In this document: piece after piece, positions 54,936-63,493 of the stretch
Layout: every line of letters starts with the position of its first letter
Position numbering within the stretch: position 1 is the stretch's first letter
NCBI RefSeq assembly: GCF_003991195.1
Contig: NZ_RCWL01000001.1
Span: 744,001 to 808,000 of the forward strand
Length of the DNA: 64,000 nucleotides
Direction of reading: 5' to 3'
Origin: Gynurincola endophyticus
GTDB taxonomy: Bacteria; Bacteroidota; Bacteroidia; Chitinophagales; Chitinophagaceae
Notes under the pieces: generated by a model
Seen by the model: the letters and a program-made list of their open reading frames with translations, nothing else
Database searches by the model: none
What the model was told of the DNA's origin: nothing
Translations under genes and position numbers: made by a program

Positions 54936-55715
54936 ATGCAATATTATTTGTTTGACCAGCATTTAGAAAGAATGCCGGAGGCCATGTTGCCGTTAAATAT
55001 AAGAGGAGTCCGTTTCGGCGAAGGCTGTTTTGAAACAATGTGTTTTGTGAACGGCAAAATACGGTTGGGTGCACTCCATTTAAAGCGGTTACAACATTCA
55101 GTATCGGAACTGGAAATTCAATTACCAGTACTTTTTACTATACAATGGTTGCAACAGCTCTTAACGCAGTCTGTTGACCTATACCAAAACTGGAGGATAA
55201 GAGTTACGATTTATCATGGGGGAATTGATTTTAATATCAACCCTTCTCCTGCATACCTGTCTATAGAAATACAACCTTATCACCCGCCTAAAAAAGAAAT
55301 CATCGTTTCAGCACTGTATCCTGTACAACCGGCTTTATATGCATACGGGGCACATAAGTCGCTGAATTATCAGTTGTATACTTATGCAATACAATATGCA
55401 GCCAGAAAAGAAGTGGATGATGTATTATTGGTAAATCATCAACAACAAATCATTGAATCGTCTATAGCAAATGTATTTGTGGTAAAAAAAGGAGAATTAC
55501 TCACTCCTCCATTAATAACCGGCTGTATTGCTGGCGTTATGAGAGAAAATATTATCATGAACTTTGGTGCGGACGAACAGATGATTACAATTAGCGGGTT
55601 GGATGAGTGCGAAGAGATTTTTTTGAGCAACGCCTTAGGAATCAGGTCGGTAAAGGAATGGAATGGTAAAAAACTCGCACAAACAAAAGCTGATGAGATC
55701 AGAAATAGTTTATAA
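54936..55715 (+). CDS. Class IV aminotransferase / aminodeoxychorismate lyase-like
   Basis: This 259-residue PLP enzyme has the Lys-containing segment YGAHKSLNYQLYTYA, plus IRGVRFGEGCFETMCFVNGK and LITGCIAGVMRENIIM. It is closer in length to 4-amino-4-deoxychorismate lyase (PabC) than to IlvE, but no pabA or pabB is adjacent, so I leave the symbol empty. A D-amino-acid transaminase role is also possible. Confidence 0.75.
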   Translation: MQYYLFDQHLERMPEAMLPLNIRGVRFGEGCFETMCFVNGKIRLGALHLKRLQHSVSELEIQLPVLFTIQWLQQLLTQSVDLYQNWRIRVTIYHGGIDFNINPSPAYLSIEIQPYHPPKKEIIVSALYPVQPALYAYGAHKSLNYQLYTYAIQYAARKEVDDVLLVNHQQQIIESSIANVFVVKKGELLTPPLITGCIAGVMRENIIMNFGADEQMITISGLDECEEIFLSNALGIRSVKEWNGKKLAQTKADEIRNSL

Positions 55716-55717
55716 GC

Positions 55718-55748
55718 AAAAACCTGAAGCATTTTCTTCAGGTTTTTT
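55718..55748 (+). terminator. Intrinsic terminator
   Basis: AAACCTGAAG (55718-55727) pairs with CTTCAGGTTT (55734-55743), then T. It separates this unit from the convergent mqn genes. Confidence 0.85.
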
Positions 55749-55757
55749 TATTGAGTT

Positions 55758-56588
55758 TTACCAATATATATCGTCGGCTTTGATCGATAGCTGATTCATT
55801 CTTTCGTATTCTTCTATAAATGAGTGAATAGCCTTTTTTCCTGTTTCACCTAAGTCTTTAGAATATTCATTCACATATAATCCGATATGCTGCCGCATTA
55901 CTTCATCAGACATAGCCTGTGCATGCTCCTGAATAAAATCACTGAGTAGCGGGTATTGGTGATCGCTGTATAAAATACTTTGCACAATCAGTTGATTTAA
56001 CTGTTGCGCTATCTTTTTATCAACAGACTGGTGTACAACAATTCCTCCTAATGGAATAGCGCTGCGGGTAGTTTCTTCCCAATAAGCGCCGAGGTCAATT
56101 ATTTTGTGCAGGCCTTTCTGCTGATAAGTAAACCTGTTTTCGTGTATAATAACACCTGCATCCACCTCACCGTTTAAAACTGCCGATTCAATTTCATGAA
56201 ACAGCATAAAGCGTTTTTGGGTAACCTCCGGAAAGGCTTTTGAGAAAAGAACATGTGCGGTGGTATGACGACCGGGAATAGCAACCGTCCAGTTACTGCT
56301 ATCTGCCATATTTTTTTCGGGCGTGCGGGCAATTAACAAAGGTCCTACACCCACGCCGAGTGCTCCGCCAGCGTTCAACAGTTTATATTGATCGAGCAAT
56401 AGCGGTAATACGCCGTAGCTGACCTTAGAACATTGTAATTTTCCTTCCAATGCCCATTCATTCAGGGTTTGTACATCTTCAAGGTGCACGTCGAAGGATA
56501 ATCCTTCCGTGTCAATTTTATGATTAACAAGCGCGTCGAATATATAAGTGTCGTTGGGACAAGGAGAGAAGCCTAAACTTAGTTTCAT
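55758..56588 (-). CDS. mqnD: 1,4-dihydroxy-6-naphthoate synthase
   Basis: This 276-residue periplasmic-binding-fold enzyme cleaves cyclic dehypoxanthine futalosine in the futalosine route to menaquinone. LGFSPCPNDTYIFDALV and ALGVGVGPLLIARTP are characteristic. It follows mqnB by six bases. ATG 56588 was used; a TTG two codons upstream is also in frame. Confidence 0.9.
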   Translation of the reverse strand: MKLSLGFSPCPNDTYIFDALVNHKIDTEGLSFDVHLEDVQTLNEWALEGKLQCSKVSYGVLPLLLDQYKLLNAGGALGVGVGPLLIARTPEKNMADSSNWTVAIPGRHTTAHVLFSKAFPEVTQKRFMLFHEIESAVLNGEVDAGVIIHENRFTYQQKGLHKIIDLGAYWEETTRSAIPLGGIVVHQSVDKKIAQQLNQLIVQSILYSDHQYPLLSDFIQEHAQAMSDEVMRQHIGLYVNEYSKDLGETGKKAIHSFIEEYERMNQLSIKADDIYW

Positions 56589-56594
56589 CAGCAA

Positions 56595-57248
56595 TTAATT
56601 AAAGAGTCCGTTATTTAACAAGTCTATACAGGTTTGGTTCACCGCATGAATGGCGGGCGGGATACTCCATTGTTTTTTATCACGCACTCCCACCAGATTA
56701 GAAATAGCCCGGAGTTGTAGAAAAGGAATATTATTTTCGAGCATTACCTGATGAAAGGCGGCGCCTTCCATCGATTCAATAGCAGCCTGACAGGTGTTTT
56801 TATAACGGTCGATGGTGTTGGCGTCGGTTGAAATTTCGTTTACCGAAACAGCAGTAACTGCGGGCATTCTCAAATACAAATTATCGAGATGCGGATTGGT
56901 TAATTTTTTATCGTTGAAAGGAAATTGATCGGGATCCGCGAGGCGAAGATCAAACAGGTCTTTCCATTGATGATCTTCCCACACGCCCAGGTCGCCTGTA
57001 ATTTCGTGTTGTACGGCTACAACAGCATTGAGCGGTAGATTTGTGTTAAAACTGCCGGCAATTCCGATCAGAATACAGGCATCGGGCTGATGTTGAAAAA
57101 TTAATTTTTGACATTGTATGGCCATGTTTACCAATCCTACCCCTGTATGTAGTGTAATGAATTGATCATTAGCTCGTTGGAAGTCTTTCAGAGCCGGGGA
57201 TAATTCAAAAGGAGTAGCGGTAATTAAAGCAATTTTTCGACTTGTCAT
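56595..57248 (-). CDS. mqnB: Futalosine hydrolase
   Basis: This 217-residue nucleoside-phosphorylase-fold protein has ILIGIAGSFNTNLPLNAVVA and SMEGAAFHQVMLENNIPFLQ, as expected for the purine-releasing futalosine hydrolase. With mqnD it shows that the organism makes menaquinone by the futalosine pathway. Confidence 0.88.
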   Translation of the reverse strand: MTSRKIALITATPFELSPALKDFQRANDQFITLHTGVGLVNMAIQCQKLIFQHQPDACILIGIAGSFNTNLPLNAVVAVQHEITGDLGVWEDHQWKDLFDLRLADPDQFPFNDKKLTNPHLDNLYLRMPAVTAVSVNEISTDANTIDRYKNTCQAAIESMEGAAFHQVMLENNIPFLQLRAISNLVGVRDKKQWSIPPAIHAVNQTCIDLLNNGLFN

Positions 57249-57315
57249 GGGTGCTAAATTACGTAATTTGAAGCAGGCAGCAGAGAACAGTGGTGGTTGA
57301 TTTTTGGTAAAACGT

Positions 57316-57323
57316 TACCTTTG
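57316..57323 (+). promoter_or_regulatory. -7 promoter box of the pterin gene cluster
   Basis: TACCTTTG matches TAnnTTTG, with a TTG at 57297-57299 as a possible -33 element. It lies 22 nt before the first PTPS start. Confidence 0.55.
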
Positions 57324-57345
57324 CGCAAATTTGAATTCGCAACCA

Positions 57346-57762
57346 ATGGTTTATCTCACAAGGATTGAGCATTTTAACGCTGCACACAAACTCTATAATC
57401 CGAGCTGGACGCCAGAGCAGAATGAGCAGGTCTTTGGAAAATGTGCAAATGAAAACTGGCATGGTCATAATTACGAATTGTATGTGACAATCAAAGGAAT
57501 GCCGAATCCGGACACGGGTTTTTTGTTTGATGTGAAAAAATTAAGTAGCATCATTCAACGGGAAGTACTGGAACATTTAGATCATAAAAATCTAAATCTC
57601 GATGTACCTTTCATGCAGGGAAAAATGTGTTCAACCGAAGTATTGGCAATTGCCATTTGGGACCAGTTGGCACCACATTTACCCGAAGAAGTACAGTTAC
57701 ATTGTATTAAGTTATACGAAACACCGAGAATATATGTAGAGTATTTTGGTGTTACCCGCTAA
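57346..57762 (+). CDS. 6-pyruvoyltetrahydropterin synthase/QueD-family protein, copy 1
   Basis: This 138-residue tunnelling-fold protein has zinc ligands in EHFNAAHKL and WHGHNYEL, and Cys in FGKCANENWHGH. The spacing C-x5-HGH is the pattern linked to PTPS-II enzymes; QueD usually has C-x3-HGH. It would act on dihydroneopterin triphosphate made by FolE, which is encoded two genes downstream. The start is ATG 57346; a longer frame begins in the promoter region. Confidence 0.82.
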   Translation: MVYLTRIEHFNAAHKLYNPSWTPEQNEQVFGKCANENWHGHNYELYVTIKGMPNPDTGFLFDVKKLSSIIQREVLEHLDHKNLNLDVPFMQGKMCSTEVLAIAIWDQLAPHLPEEVQLHCIKLYETPRIYVEYFGVTR

Positions 57763-57771
57763 AACAATTTT

Positions 57772-58188
57772 ATGCCAAACAAAGTAGCCGTTTATAGACG
57801 AGAACATTTTAACGCAGCGCATCGGCTTTTCAGAGCCGACTGGAATGATGAGCAGAACTTCTCGGTATTTGGTAAATGTGCTAATCCGAGTTTTCATGGC
57901 CATAATTATGAATTGGAAGTAAAAGTAGTGGGTGTACCGGATAGTACAACCGGTTTTGTGATTGATTTAAAAGTGTTGAGTGATATTATTCAGGAAGAAG
58001 TGATTGAAAGATTCGATCACCGGAATCTGAATTTAGACACGCCTTATTTTAAAGAAGTAAATCCTACTGCTGAAAATATCTGTATCGTCATTTATGAATT
58101 GTTAAGAGGTAGGATAGACGCTGATTTAGATATTCAGGTACGATTATATGAAACGCCGAGGAACTTTGTAGAGTACCCGGTGTTATAA
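57772..58188 (+). CDS. 6-pyruvoyltetrahydropterin synthase/QueD-family protein, copy 2
   Basis: This 138-residue paralogue of the preceding gene shares REHFNAAHRLF and FGKCANPSFHGHNYEL, again with C-x5-HGH. The two share the same length and order of motifs, so they arose by tandem duplication, yet their sequences have diverged. It lies 9 nt after copy 1. Confidence 0.82.
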   Translation: MPNKVAVYRREHFNAAHRLFRADWNDEQNFSVFGKCANPSFHGHNYELEVKVVGVPDSTTGFVIDLKVLSDIIQEEVIERFDHRNLNLDTPYFKEVNPTAENICIVIYELLRGRIDADLDIQVRLYETPRNFVEYPVL

Positions 58189-58206
58189 TAATATAAATAC
58201 AAGAAA

Positions 58207-58803
58207 ATGGCATACGAAAAAAAGGAAAGTTATGATCCTGATGTAACCAGACAGTTGGTAGAACATTACCAGCAAACCTTGTCTTTGTTAGGAGAAGATC
58301 CAGAGCGTGAAGGATTAATAAAAACTCCTGAACGTATGGCAAAGGCAATGCAGTACATTACACAGGGATATCAGTTAGATGCCAAAGCCATACTGGAGTC
58401 TGCTAAGTTTCATGAAGATGTTAGTGAGATGATCGTTGTAAAGGATATTGAGCTGTATAGCATGTGTGAGCATCATTTATTACCTTTTTTCGGTAAAGCG
58501 CATGTAGCGTATATTCCTAATGGTTATATTACAGGATTGAGTAAAATAGCCAGGGTTGTAGATGTATATGCAAAAAGATTACAGGTGCAGGAACGCTTAA
58601 CTACGCAGATTTTACAGGCTATTAAAGAAACTTTAAATCCTCTGGGAGTTGCAGTGGTAGTAGAAGCTTCGCATCTTTGCATGATGATGCGTGGTGTGCA
58701 AAAACAAAATTCTGTAACCACCACTTCTGCTTTTTGGGGAGAGTTTGAAAGAAATGAAACCAGAAGTGAGTTCTTAAAATTAATATCTTCATCATTACAC
58801 TAA
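58207..58803 (+). CDS. folE: GTP cyclohydrolase I
   Basis: This 198-residue enzyme converts GTP to 7,8-dihydroneopterin triphosphate. Zinc ligands are in [16 protein letters not shown] and [28 protein letters not shown] is conserved. It is 18 nt after the second PTPS gene, so the three genes form one pterin unit feeding folate, tetrahydrobiopterin or queuosine. Confidence 0.93.
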   Translation: MAYEKKESYDPDVTRQLVEHYQQTLSLLGEDPEREGLIKTPERMAKAMQYITQGYQLDAKAILESAKFHEDVSEMIVVKDIELYSMCEHHLLPFFGKAHVAYIPNGYITGLSKIARVVDVYAKRLQVQERLTTQILQAIKETLNPLGVAVVVEASHLCMMMRGVQKQNSVTTTSAFWGEFERNETRSEFLKLISSSLH

Positions 58804-58887
58804 TCAATAAAATATTATTGATCAGGTTTCGTTTTTACGTCGATGTAAGATAAGGTCAACAAAAAAGAAAAAAACATCATAGTTAAT

Positions 58888-59778
58888 ATGAAACAAGCGT
58901 TTGTATTTCCAGGGCAAGGGTCCCAATTTCCTGGCATGGGAAAAGAGCAGTACGAGCAGAATGCATTTGCAAAGAAGTTGTTTGAACAGGCGAACGAAAT
59001 TTTAGGTTTCAGAATTTCTGATATCATGTTCAATGGTACAGAAGAAGAACTTAAACAAACAAAAGTAACGCAGCCGGCAGTGTTTTTACACTCTGTGATC
59101 TCTTTTAAACAAATCGAAGCTAACCGCCCTGAAATGGTGGCAGGACATTCATTAGGAGAGTTTTCTGCATTAGTAGCCAATGGCGTATTGAGTTTTGAAG
59201 ATGCTTTAAACCTGGTAAGTATCCGTGCACAAGCTATGCAGAAGGCATGTGAAATTACACCTTCTACTATGGCAGCAGTATTAAACCTTTCTGACGAAAA
59301 AGTAGAAGAAGTTTGTGCTGCTGTACAAGCTGAAACAGGCGAAATTGTTGTGCCGGCGAACTATAACTGTCCCGGACAACTGGTTATTTCAGGAACAGTA
59401 AAAGGAATTGAAGTAGCTTGTGAAAGAATGAAAGCAGCTGGTGCCAAAAGAGCATTGGTTTTACCGGTAGGAGGAGCTTTCCACTCTCCACTGATGGAGC
59501 CGGCAAAAGAAGAACTGGCAGCGGCTATTGAAAACACCACTTTTTACAACCCTGTTTGCCCGGTTTACCAAAACGTTGTAGCCCGTGCAGTGATGGATAA
59601 AGAAGAGATCAAAAAGAACTTAATAGATCAGCTAACGGGTGCCGTAAAATGGACACAATCTGTTCAGGCCATGATTGCTGATGGTGGTTCTAAGTTTGTA
59701 GAAGTGGGGCCTGGTAAAGTTTTACAAGGCCTGATTTTAAAAATTGACAAAACTGTTACTGTAGAAGGTGTGAATTAA
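58888..59778 (+). CDS. fabD: Malonyl-CoA:ACP transacylase
   Basis: This 296-residue protein begins FPGQGSQFPGMGKEQ and has the catalytic Ser in VAGHSLGEFSAL and catalytic His in VGGAFHSPLMEPA. It loads malonyl groups onto ACP for fatty-acid synthesis. A strong terminator follows. Confidence 0.94.
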   Translation: MKQAFVFPGQGSQFPGMGKEQYEQNAFAKKLFEQANEILGFRISDIMFNGTEEELKQTKVTQPAVFLHSVISFKQIEANRPEMVAGHSLGEFSALVANGVLSFEDALNLVSIRAQAMQKACEITPSTMAAVLNLSDEKVEEVCAAVQAETGEIVVPANYNCPGQLVISGTVKGIEVACERMKAAGAKRALVLPVGGAFHSPLMEPAKEELAAAIENTTFYNPVCPVYQNVVARAVMDKEEIKKNLIDQLTGAVKWTQSVQAMIADGGSKFVEVGPGKVLQGLILKIDKTVTVEGVN

Positions 59779-59803
59779 TCTTTTCAGAATAATAAAGTAT
59801 ATT

Positions 59804-59838
59804 AAAAAGCCTTCCCGTTAATGCCGGGAAGGCTTTTT
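59804..59838 (+). terminator. Intrinsic terminator of fabD
   Basis: AAAAAGCCTTCCCG (59804-59817) pairs with CGGGAAGGCTTTTT (59825-59838) over a 7-nt loop. Confidence 0.9.
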
Positions 59839-60067
59839 ATTTCAAATAACTTTAGTAATAGCTTATCTTATTAAGATACAAAAAAATGCAGAAATTAGCA
59901 AATGGGTGAATTATTTTATATGTATAATATTGTTTTATAGATGATTGTGAATTTATTTTGAAATATTTTAGCTTATTGCAGCTTTTGAGAAACATCATTT
60001 GTCTTATAAAGTATCAGCCACTTATTATTTGGATATCTGAGCCTTATTTAAAAGGTTAGAAAATAAG

Positions 60068-60097
60068 AAACCGCCTTCGTACTGGGGCGGTTTTTTT
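60068..60097 (+). terminator. Second + strand terminator
   Basis: AAACCGCC pairs with GGCGGTTT over a 10-nt loop, followed by T to 60097. No annotated + strand gene ends here. Confidence 0.65.
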
Positions 60098-60133
60098 ATT
60101 GTAATTATTCTGATGGAAAATAGAAGGTAATTA

Positions 60134-60165
60134 AAAAAGGATGTATCAATTGATACATCCTTTTT
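60134..60165. terminator. Palindromic terminator of the S41 peptidase
   Basis: A 32-nt perfect palindrome with A and T ends and core GGATGTATCAATTGATACATCC lies 3 nt beyond the - strand stop at 60168. Confidence 0.8.
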
Positions 60166-60167
60166 CT

Positions 60168-61565
60168 TTATTGTTTTATTTCAATTGCAGATCTTAACTG
60201 CTGCAGTTTGTTGTTGTCTAGCTCCCGTACATTTCCGTATGGATTTTCTTTACTCAGTTTTTGATTGAACAGATTCATATTTGCCGCAATACGTGCCTGG
60301 TCAGCATTATTTACTCTTGTGCCGCTGCCCGATCCTGTAATCAGTTCAATTGCTTTTTTAAAACAGTTTTCGTTCACATTCCCCCAGTTATAGTCAACGC
60401 CATCGTAAGCGAGGTAATTAGGTGCAAAGCCGTCGAAGTAATTACCGCTGCCTGCTTTGTTGATTGTTCTGATAGATACAGGGAATATGTAATAATCAGC
60501 TACGGAAACAGCAAAATAACCTACAGGTTTTCCGTGCGTGGTATCTCCGATCAGTTTTACATTCAGGTATGGTTTGATTGAGTTAATCACCGCTTCACTG
60601 GCACTGGCTGTATTTGCACCGGTAATAACATAAAGATCTGTGAGATTTAAGCTTCCTTTCTTTTTAACAGCTACAGTAGTATCCCAATCTCTGAAGTATT
60701 CGCTGAAAATATCTTTGGTTAATACTTCACCGTTATGGCCCGACGGCACCAGGTATTGTAATAAGTCGTTTGATAACTTCGTATATCCGCCTCCATTGTA
60801 CCGGAAGTCGATTACTAAATTGTCTATATTTTCATTAGCAAATTTATTAAACACAGTTGCAAATTTGTTCATTGCCTGTGTGGTATCACCAAGGAAACTA
60901 TTATATACTAAATAGCCTATTTTTTTACCATTGATAGAATAAACACTGTCGAGTGCAAACGGATTTTGTGTGTAAGTAGCGGCAGAGATACTTACAGTTG
61001 TTGTATTGCTCAACTCATCTACTACTTTCAGGTTTACTGAAGATGAATTATAAATTGCATTCACCACTGCATTAACGTTTGAATAAGCAACGTTTGTACT
61101 ACCGTTGATTTCAGTGATGCGGTAACCGCGTTTCAACCCCTTTGTTGCAGCCGGACCGTTTCTATCTATGTTACGTATTCTCAGATCATTATTAGACAGA
61201 TAAAAGATGTCTAAACCGAAGTCACCGGCGATACCGCCTGAAACATTGTCCCATTCTGATTTTACTACGGCAAAACTCCATCTGTCAACGGGGCCGCTAA
61301 AGCCGGGTTCGATACTATAGTTTCTGATCCATCTCATAAAGCTGTTCAGGTCGTTATGACTGTAGCTGTAATTTTCGGGAAGTTTGCTGGTCCATAGATA
61401 TAACTGGTGCGAATAGGCCGCAGAAGTATCAATGATTTTCCGGAATCTGATTTGTTCTGCTGTGAGGTTTCCATTATTATTATCATCGTCAGGGTCAGGA
61501 TTGCTTTTTTTCGAGCAAGCTGTTACTGCCAGGTATAGAAACGCCAATAATATTAGTTTTCTCAT
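60168..61565 (-). CDS. S41-family C-terminal processing peptidase lipoprotein
   Basis: This 465-residue protein has a lipoprotein signal (lipobox VTAC) and an Asp/Asn-rich tether. A PDZ-like domain follows (IRNIDRNGPAATKGLKRGYR), then an S41 tail-specific protease domain with nucleophile Ser in TGANTASASEAVINSI and Lys in GDTTHGKPVG. It is probably anchored in the outer or inner membrane facing the periplasm. Substrate unknown. Confidence 0.85.
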   Translation of the reverse strand: MRKLILLAFLYLAVTACSKKSNPDPDDDNNNGNLTAEQIRFRKIIDTSAAYSHQLYLWTSKLPENYSYSHNDLNSFMRWIRNYSIEPGFSGPVDRWSFAVVKSEWDNVSGGIAGDFGLDIFYLSNNDLRIRNIDRNGPAATKGLKRGYRITEINGSTNVAYSNVNAVVNAIYNSSSVNLKVVDELSNTTTVSISAATYTQNPFALDSVYSINGKKIGYLVYNSFLGDTTQAMNKFATVFNKFANENIDNLVIDFRYNGGGYTKLSNDLLQYLVPSGHNGEVLTKDIFSEYFRDWDTTVAVKKKGSLNLTDLYVITGANTASASEAVINSIKPYLNVKLIGDTTHGKPVGYFAVSVADYYIFPVSIRTINKAGSGNYFDGFAPNYLAYDGVDYNWGNVNENCFKKAIELITGSGSGTRVNNADQARIAANMNLFNQKLSKENPYGNVRELDNNKLQQLRSAIEIKQ

Positions 61566-61698
61566 ACAATTTGGTTTATGTCGGTTTTTGAGTCTGTTAT
61601 TACTTGGTTTAGCATCCCAGACGATATTTAAGTTAATGATAGTTTACCTGATCACCATGCACAAATTCAGCCAAAAAAACTTAGCCGGTGTGAATCAT

Positions 61699-62154
61699 TT
61701 ATAAATCAATGGCACAATTAACCCACTCCGGATCAAAGCCTGCAGCATTCTTTTTATAGAATTTAATAGCCGGTTCGTTCCATTCCAATACCTGCCATGT
61801 GATACCATGAAGGTTTTTTTCTTTTGCTTCTTCCACCAGGCGGTCAAATAGTTGTTGGCCGATACCTTTTCCTCTCAGCGCTTCTGTTACCAGAATATCT
61901 TCAAGGTACATTCTTTGTCCTTTCCAGGTACTGAAACGGATATAATATAGTGCAAACGCATGAATGGTGTTGGTCTGAAGGTCTTCTGCAACGAATGCCC
62001 ACCATACAGGTGCTTCTCCGAAGCCGCTTTTTTCAAAATGTTCTAAAGTAACCGTTACTGCTTCAGGAGCTTTTTCGTAAACGGCCAGTTCCTGTACCAG
62101 TTCAAGAATTCTTTTACAGTCTTTTTTCTCAGCTCTTCTTATCGTAATATTCAT
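61699..62154 (-). CDS. GNAT-family N-acetyltransferase
   Basis: This 151-residue protein has the acetyl-CoA loop VTEALRGKGIGQQLFDRLVE and the C-terminal WNEPAIKFYKKNAAGF. It resembles diamine/small-molecule N-acetyltransferases of the SAT-like group. It starts 1 nt after the stop of the Cys/Met PLP enzyme gene, so the two are cotranscribed; the shared substrate, if any, is unknown. Confidence 0.82.
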   Translation of the reverse strand: MNITIRRAEKKDCKRILELVQELAVYEKAPEAVTVTLEHFEKSGFGEAPVWWAFVAEDLQTNTIHAFALYYIRFSTWKGQRMYLEDILVTEALRGKGIGQQLFDRLVEEAKEKNLHGITWQVLEWNEPAIKFYKKNAAGFDPEWVNCAIDL

Positions 62155-62155
62155 T

Positions 62156-63367
62156 TTAGTTAATTGCTTGTTCTAAATCGTTGAGGATATCATTTACGTC
62201 TTCAATACCTACACTCATTCTGATTAAACCGTCGGTAATACCGTATGCTTCTTTTTTCTCTTTAGGTACACTAAAATGTGTCATAGAGGCCGGGTGACAT
62301 AACAGCGTATCGCAGGTGCCCAGAGAAACGGCACGGGTACACATTTTCAGCTGATCCATCATTTTTTTTCCACCTTCAAAGCCAGCTTTTAGTTCAAAGC
62401 TGAGTACGGCACCGGCGTGTTTCATTTGCTTTTGGGCAAGAGAAAAGTCAGGATGGCCGGGTAATCCGCAATAATTTACTTTTCCGATTTTCGGATGTTT
62501 ATTCAGGTATTCAGCAATGGTAGCGGCATTGGAGCAGTGTTTATCCATTCTCAGCGGTAAGGTTTTCATACCGTTATTGAGTAAGAATGCGTCAAACGGG
62601 TTACCATTTGCGCCAAGGTTTTTATAGATGCGATAAGCTTTGCTTTGCATAAATTCTGTATCCCGCCCTAAAAAAGCACCACCGATAGCGGTACCGTGTC
62701 CGTTTAAAAACTTTGTTGTGGAGTGAACGATAAAATCTACCCCAAAACTAAACGGCTGTTGTAAGTAAGGAGTGGCAAAAGTATTATCACAGGCTACTCT
62801 AACGCCATATTGATGTGCGAGTGCTGTGAGTGCGGCAAGATCCACACATTGAAGGGTAGGGTTAGCCGGTGTTTCCAGATATAGTAAAGCGATATCTTTA
62901 TTATTTTTGAAAGCGTCTTCTGCTTTCTGAAGATCTTTTAAGTCAACGATAATAGCTTCAATGCCGAGATCGGGTAAAACAGATTCGATCATGTCTTGTG
63001 TGCCTCCATATAATGAGTAGTGCGTAAGTACTTTATCACCTTTTTTTAGTGTACTCAACAATAAAGCACTGATGGCTCCCATACCTGAAGCACAAAGAAA
63101 AGCTTTGGCTGTGAGGCCGGCATGTCCCCATGTTTCCAGAGCTGCAATTTTTTGTTCTACTTCTGCGAAAGTCGGGTTTCCCCAGCGTGAGTAGATAAAA
63201 CCTTCTTCTTGCCCGCTAAACCTTTTCATTCCCTGTTCGGCTGTATCAAATACAAATGTAGAGGCAGCATAAACGGGGGTTAAATGGCTGTATTTTGGAT
63301 CTTTTTCATGACCGGCGTGGATGGCCGCTGAATTAAAGCCGGCGTAGGGAAACTTCTTATGATTCAT
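62156..63367 (-). CDS. Cys/Met-metabolism PLP enzyme (methionine gamma-lyase-like)
   Basis: This 403-residue fold-type I PLP enzyme has FIYSRWGNPTFAEVEQKIAA, LYLETPANPTLQCVDL, and the PLP Lys in VHSTTKFLNGHGTAIGGAF. It belongs to the cystathionine gamma-synthase/methionine gamma-lyase/O-acetylhomoserine sulfhydrylase family. The sequence alone does not settle which reaction it catalyses, so no symbol is given. Confidence 0.82.
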   Translation of the reverse strand: MNHKKFPYAGFNSAAIHAGHEKDPKYSHLTPVYAASTFVFDTAEQGMKRFSGQEEGFIYSRWGNPTFAEVEQKIAALETWGHAGLTAKAFLCASGMGAISALLLSTLKKGDKVLTHYSLYGGTQDMIESVLPDLGIEAIIVDLKDLQKAEDAFKNNKDIALLYLETPANPTLQCVDLAALTALAHQYGVRVACDNTFATPYLQQPFSFGVDFIVHSTTKFLNGHGTAIGGAFLGRDTEFMQSKAYRIYKNLGANGNPFDAFLLNNGMKTLPLRMDKHCSNAATIAEYLNKHPKIGKVNYCGLPGHPDFSLAQKQMKHAGAVLSFELKAGFEGGKKMMDQLKMCTRAVSLGTCDTLLCHPASMTHFSVPKEKKEAYGITDGLIRMSVGIEDVNDILNDLEQAIN

Positions 63368-63393
63368 AAAATGAAAGAGAAAAGTGTATAAAA

Positions 63394-63413
63394 AAGTAGT
63401 GGTTGAACTACTT
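63394..63413 (-). terminator. Second - strand hairpin before the PLP-enzyme gene
   Basis: AAGTAGT and ACTACTT pair over a 6-nt loop; on the - strand a run of T follows. With the terminator at 63426-63454 it forms a tandem pair between fabH and the PLP-enzyme gene and could be an attenuator of the latter. Confidence 0.45.
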
Positions 63414-63425
63414 ATTAAATATACA

Positions 63426-63454
63426 AAAAATGTCTGCTATAAGCAGACATTTTT
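63426..63454 (-). terminator. Intrinsic terminator of fabH
   Basis: AAAAATGTCTGCT (63426-63438) pairs with AGCAGACATTTTT (63442-63454) over three bases. Confidence 0.85.
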
Positions 63455-63493
63455 CGTTAGTATAACGTAAAATAATTTTAATATTTAACCAGT

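Larger units (their letters stand above)
59779..60167. other. Intergenic region with three terminators
   Basis: No protein gene is visible. Besides the fabD terminator, a second hairpin with T tract lies at 60068-60097 and a third at 60134-60165, next to the - strand peptidase stop. The 230-nt AT-rich stretch between the first two could encode a small RNA, but no clear -7 box is seen. Confidence 0.45.
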
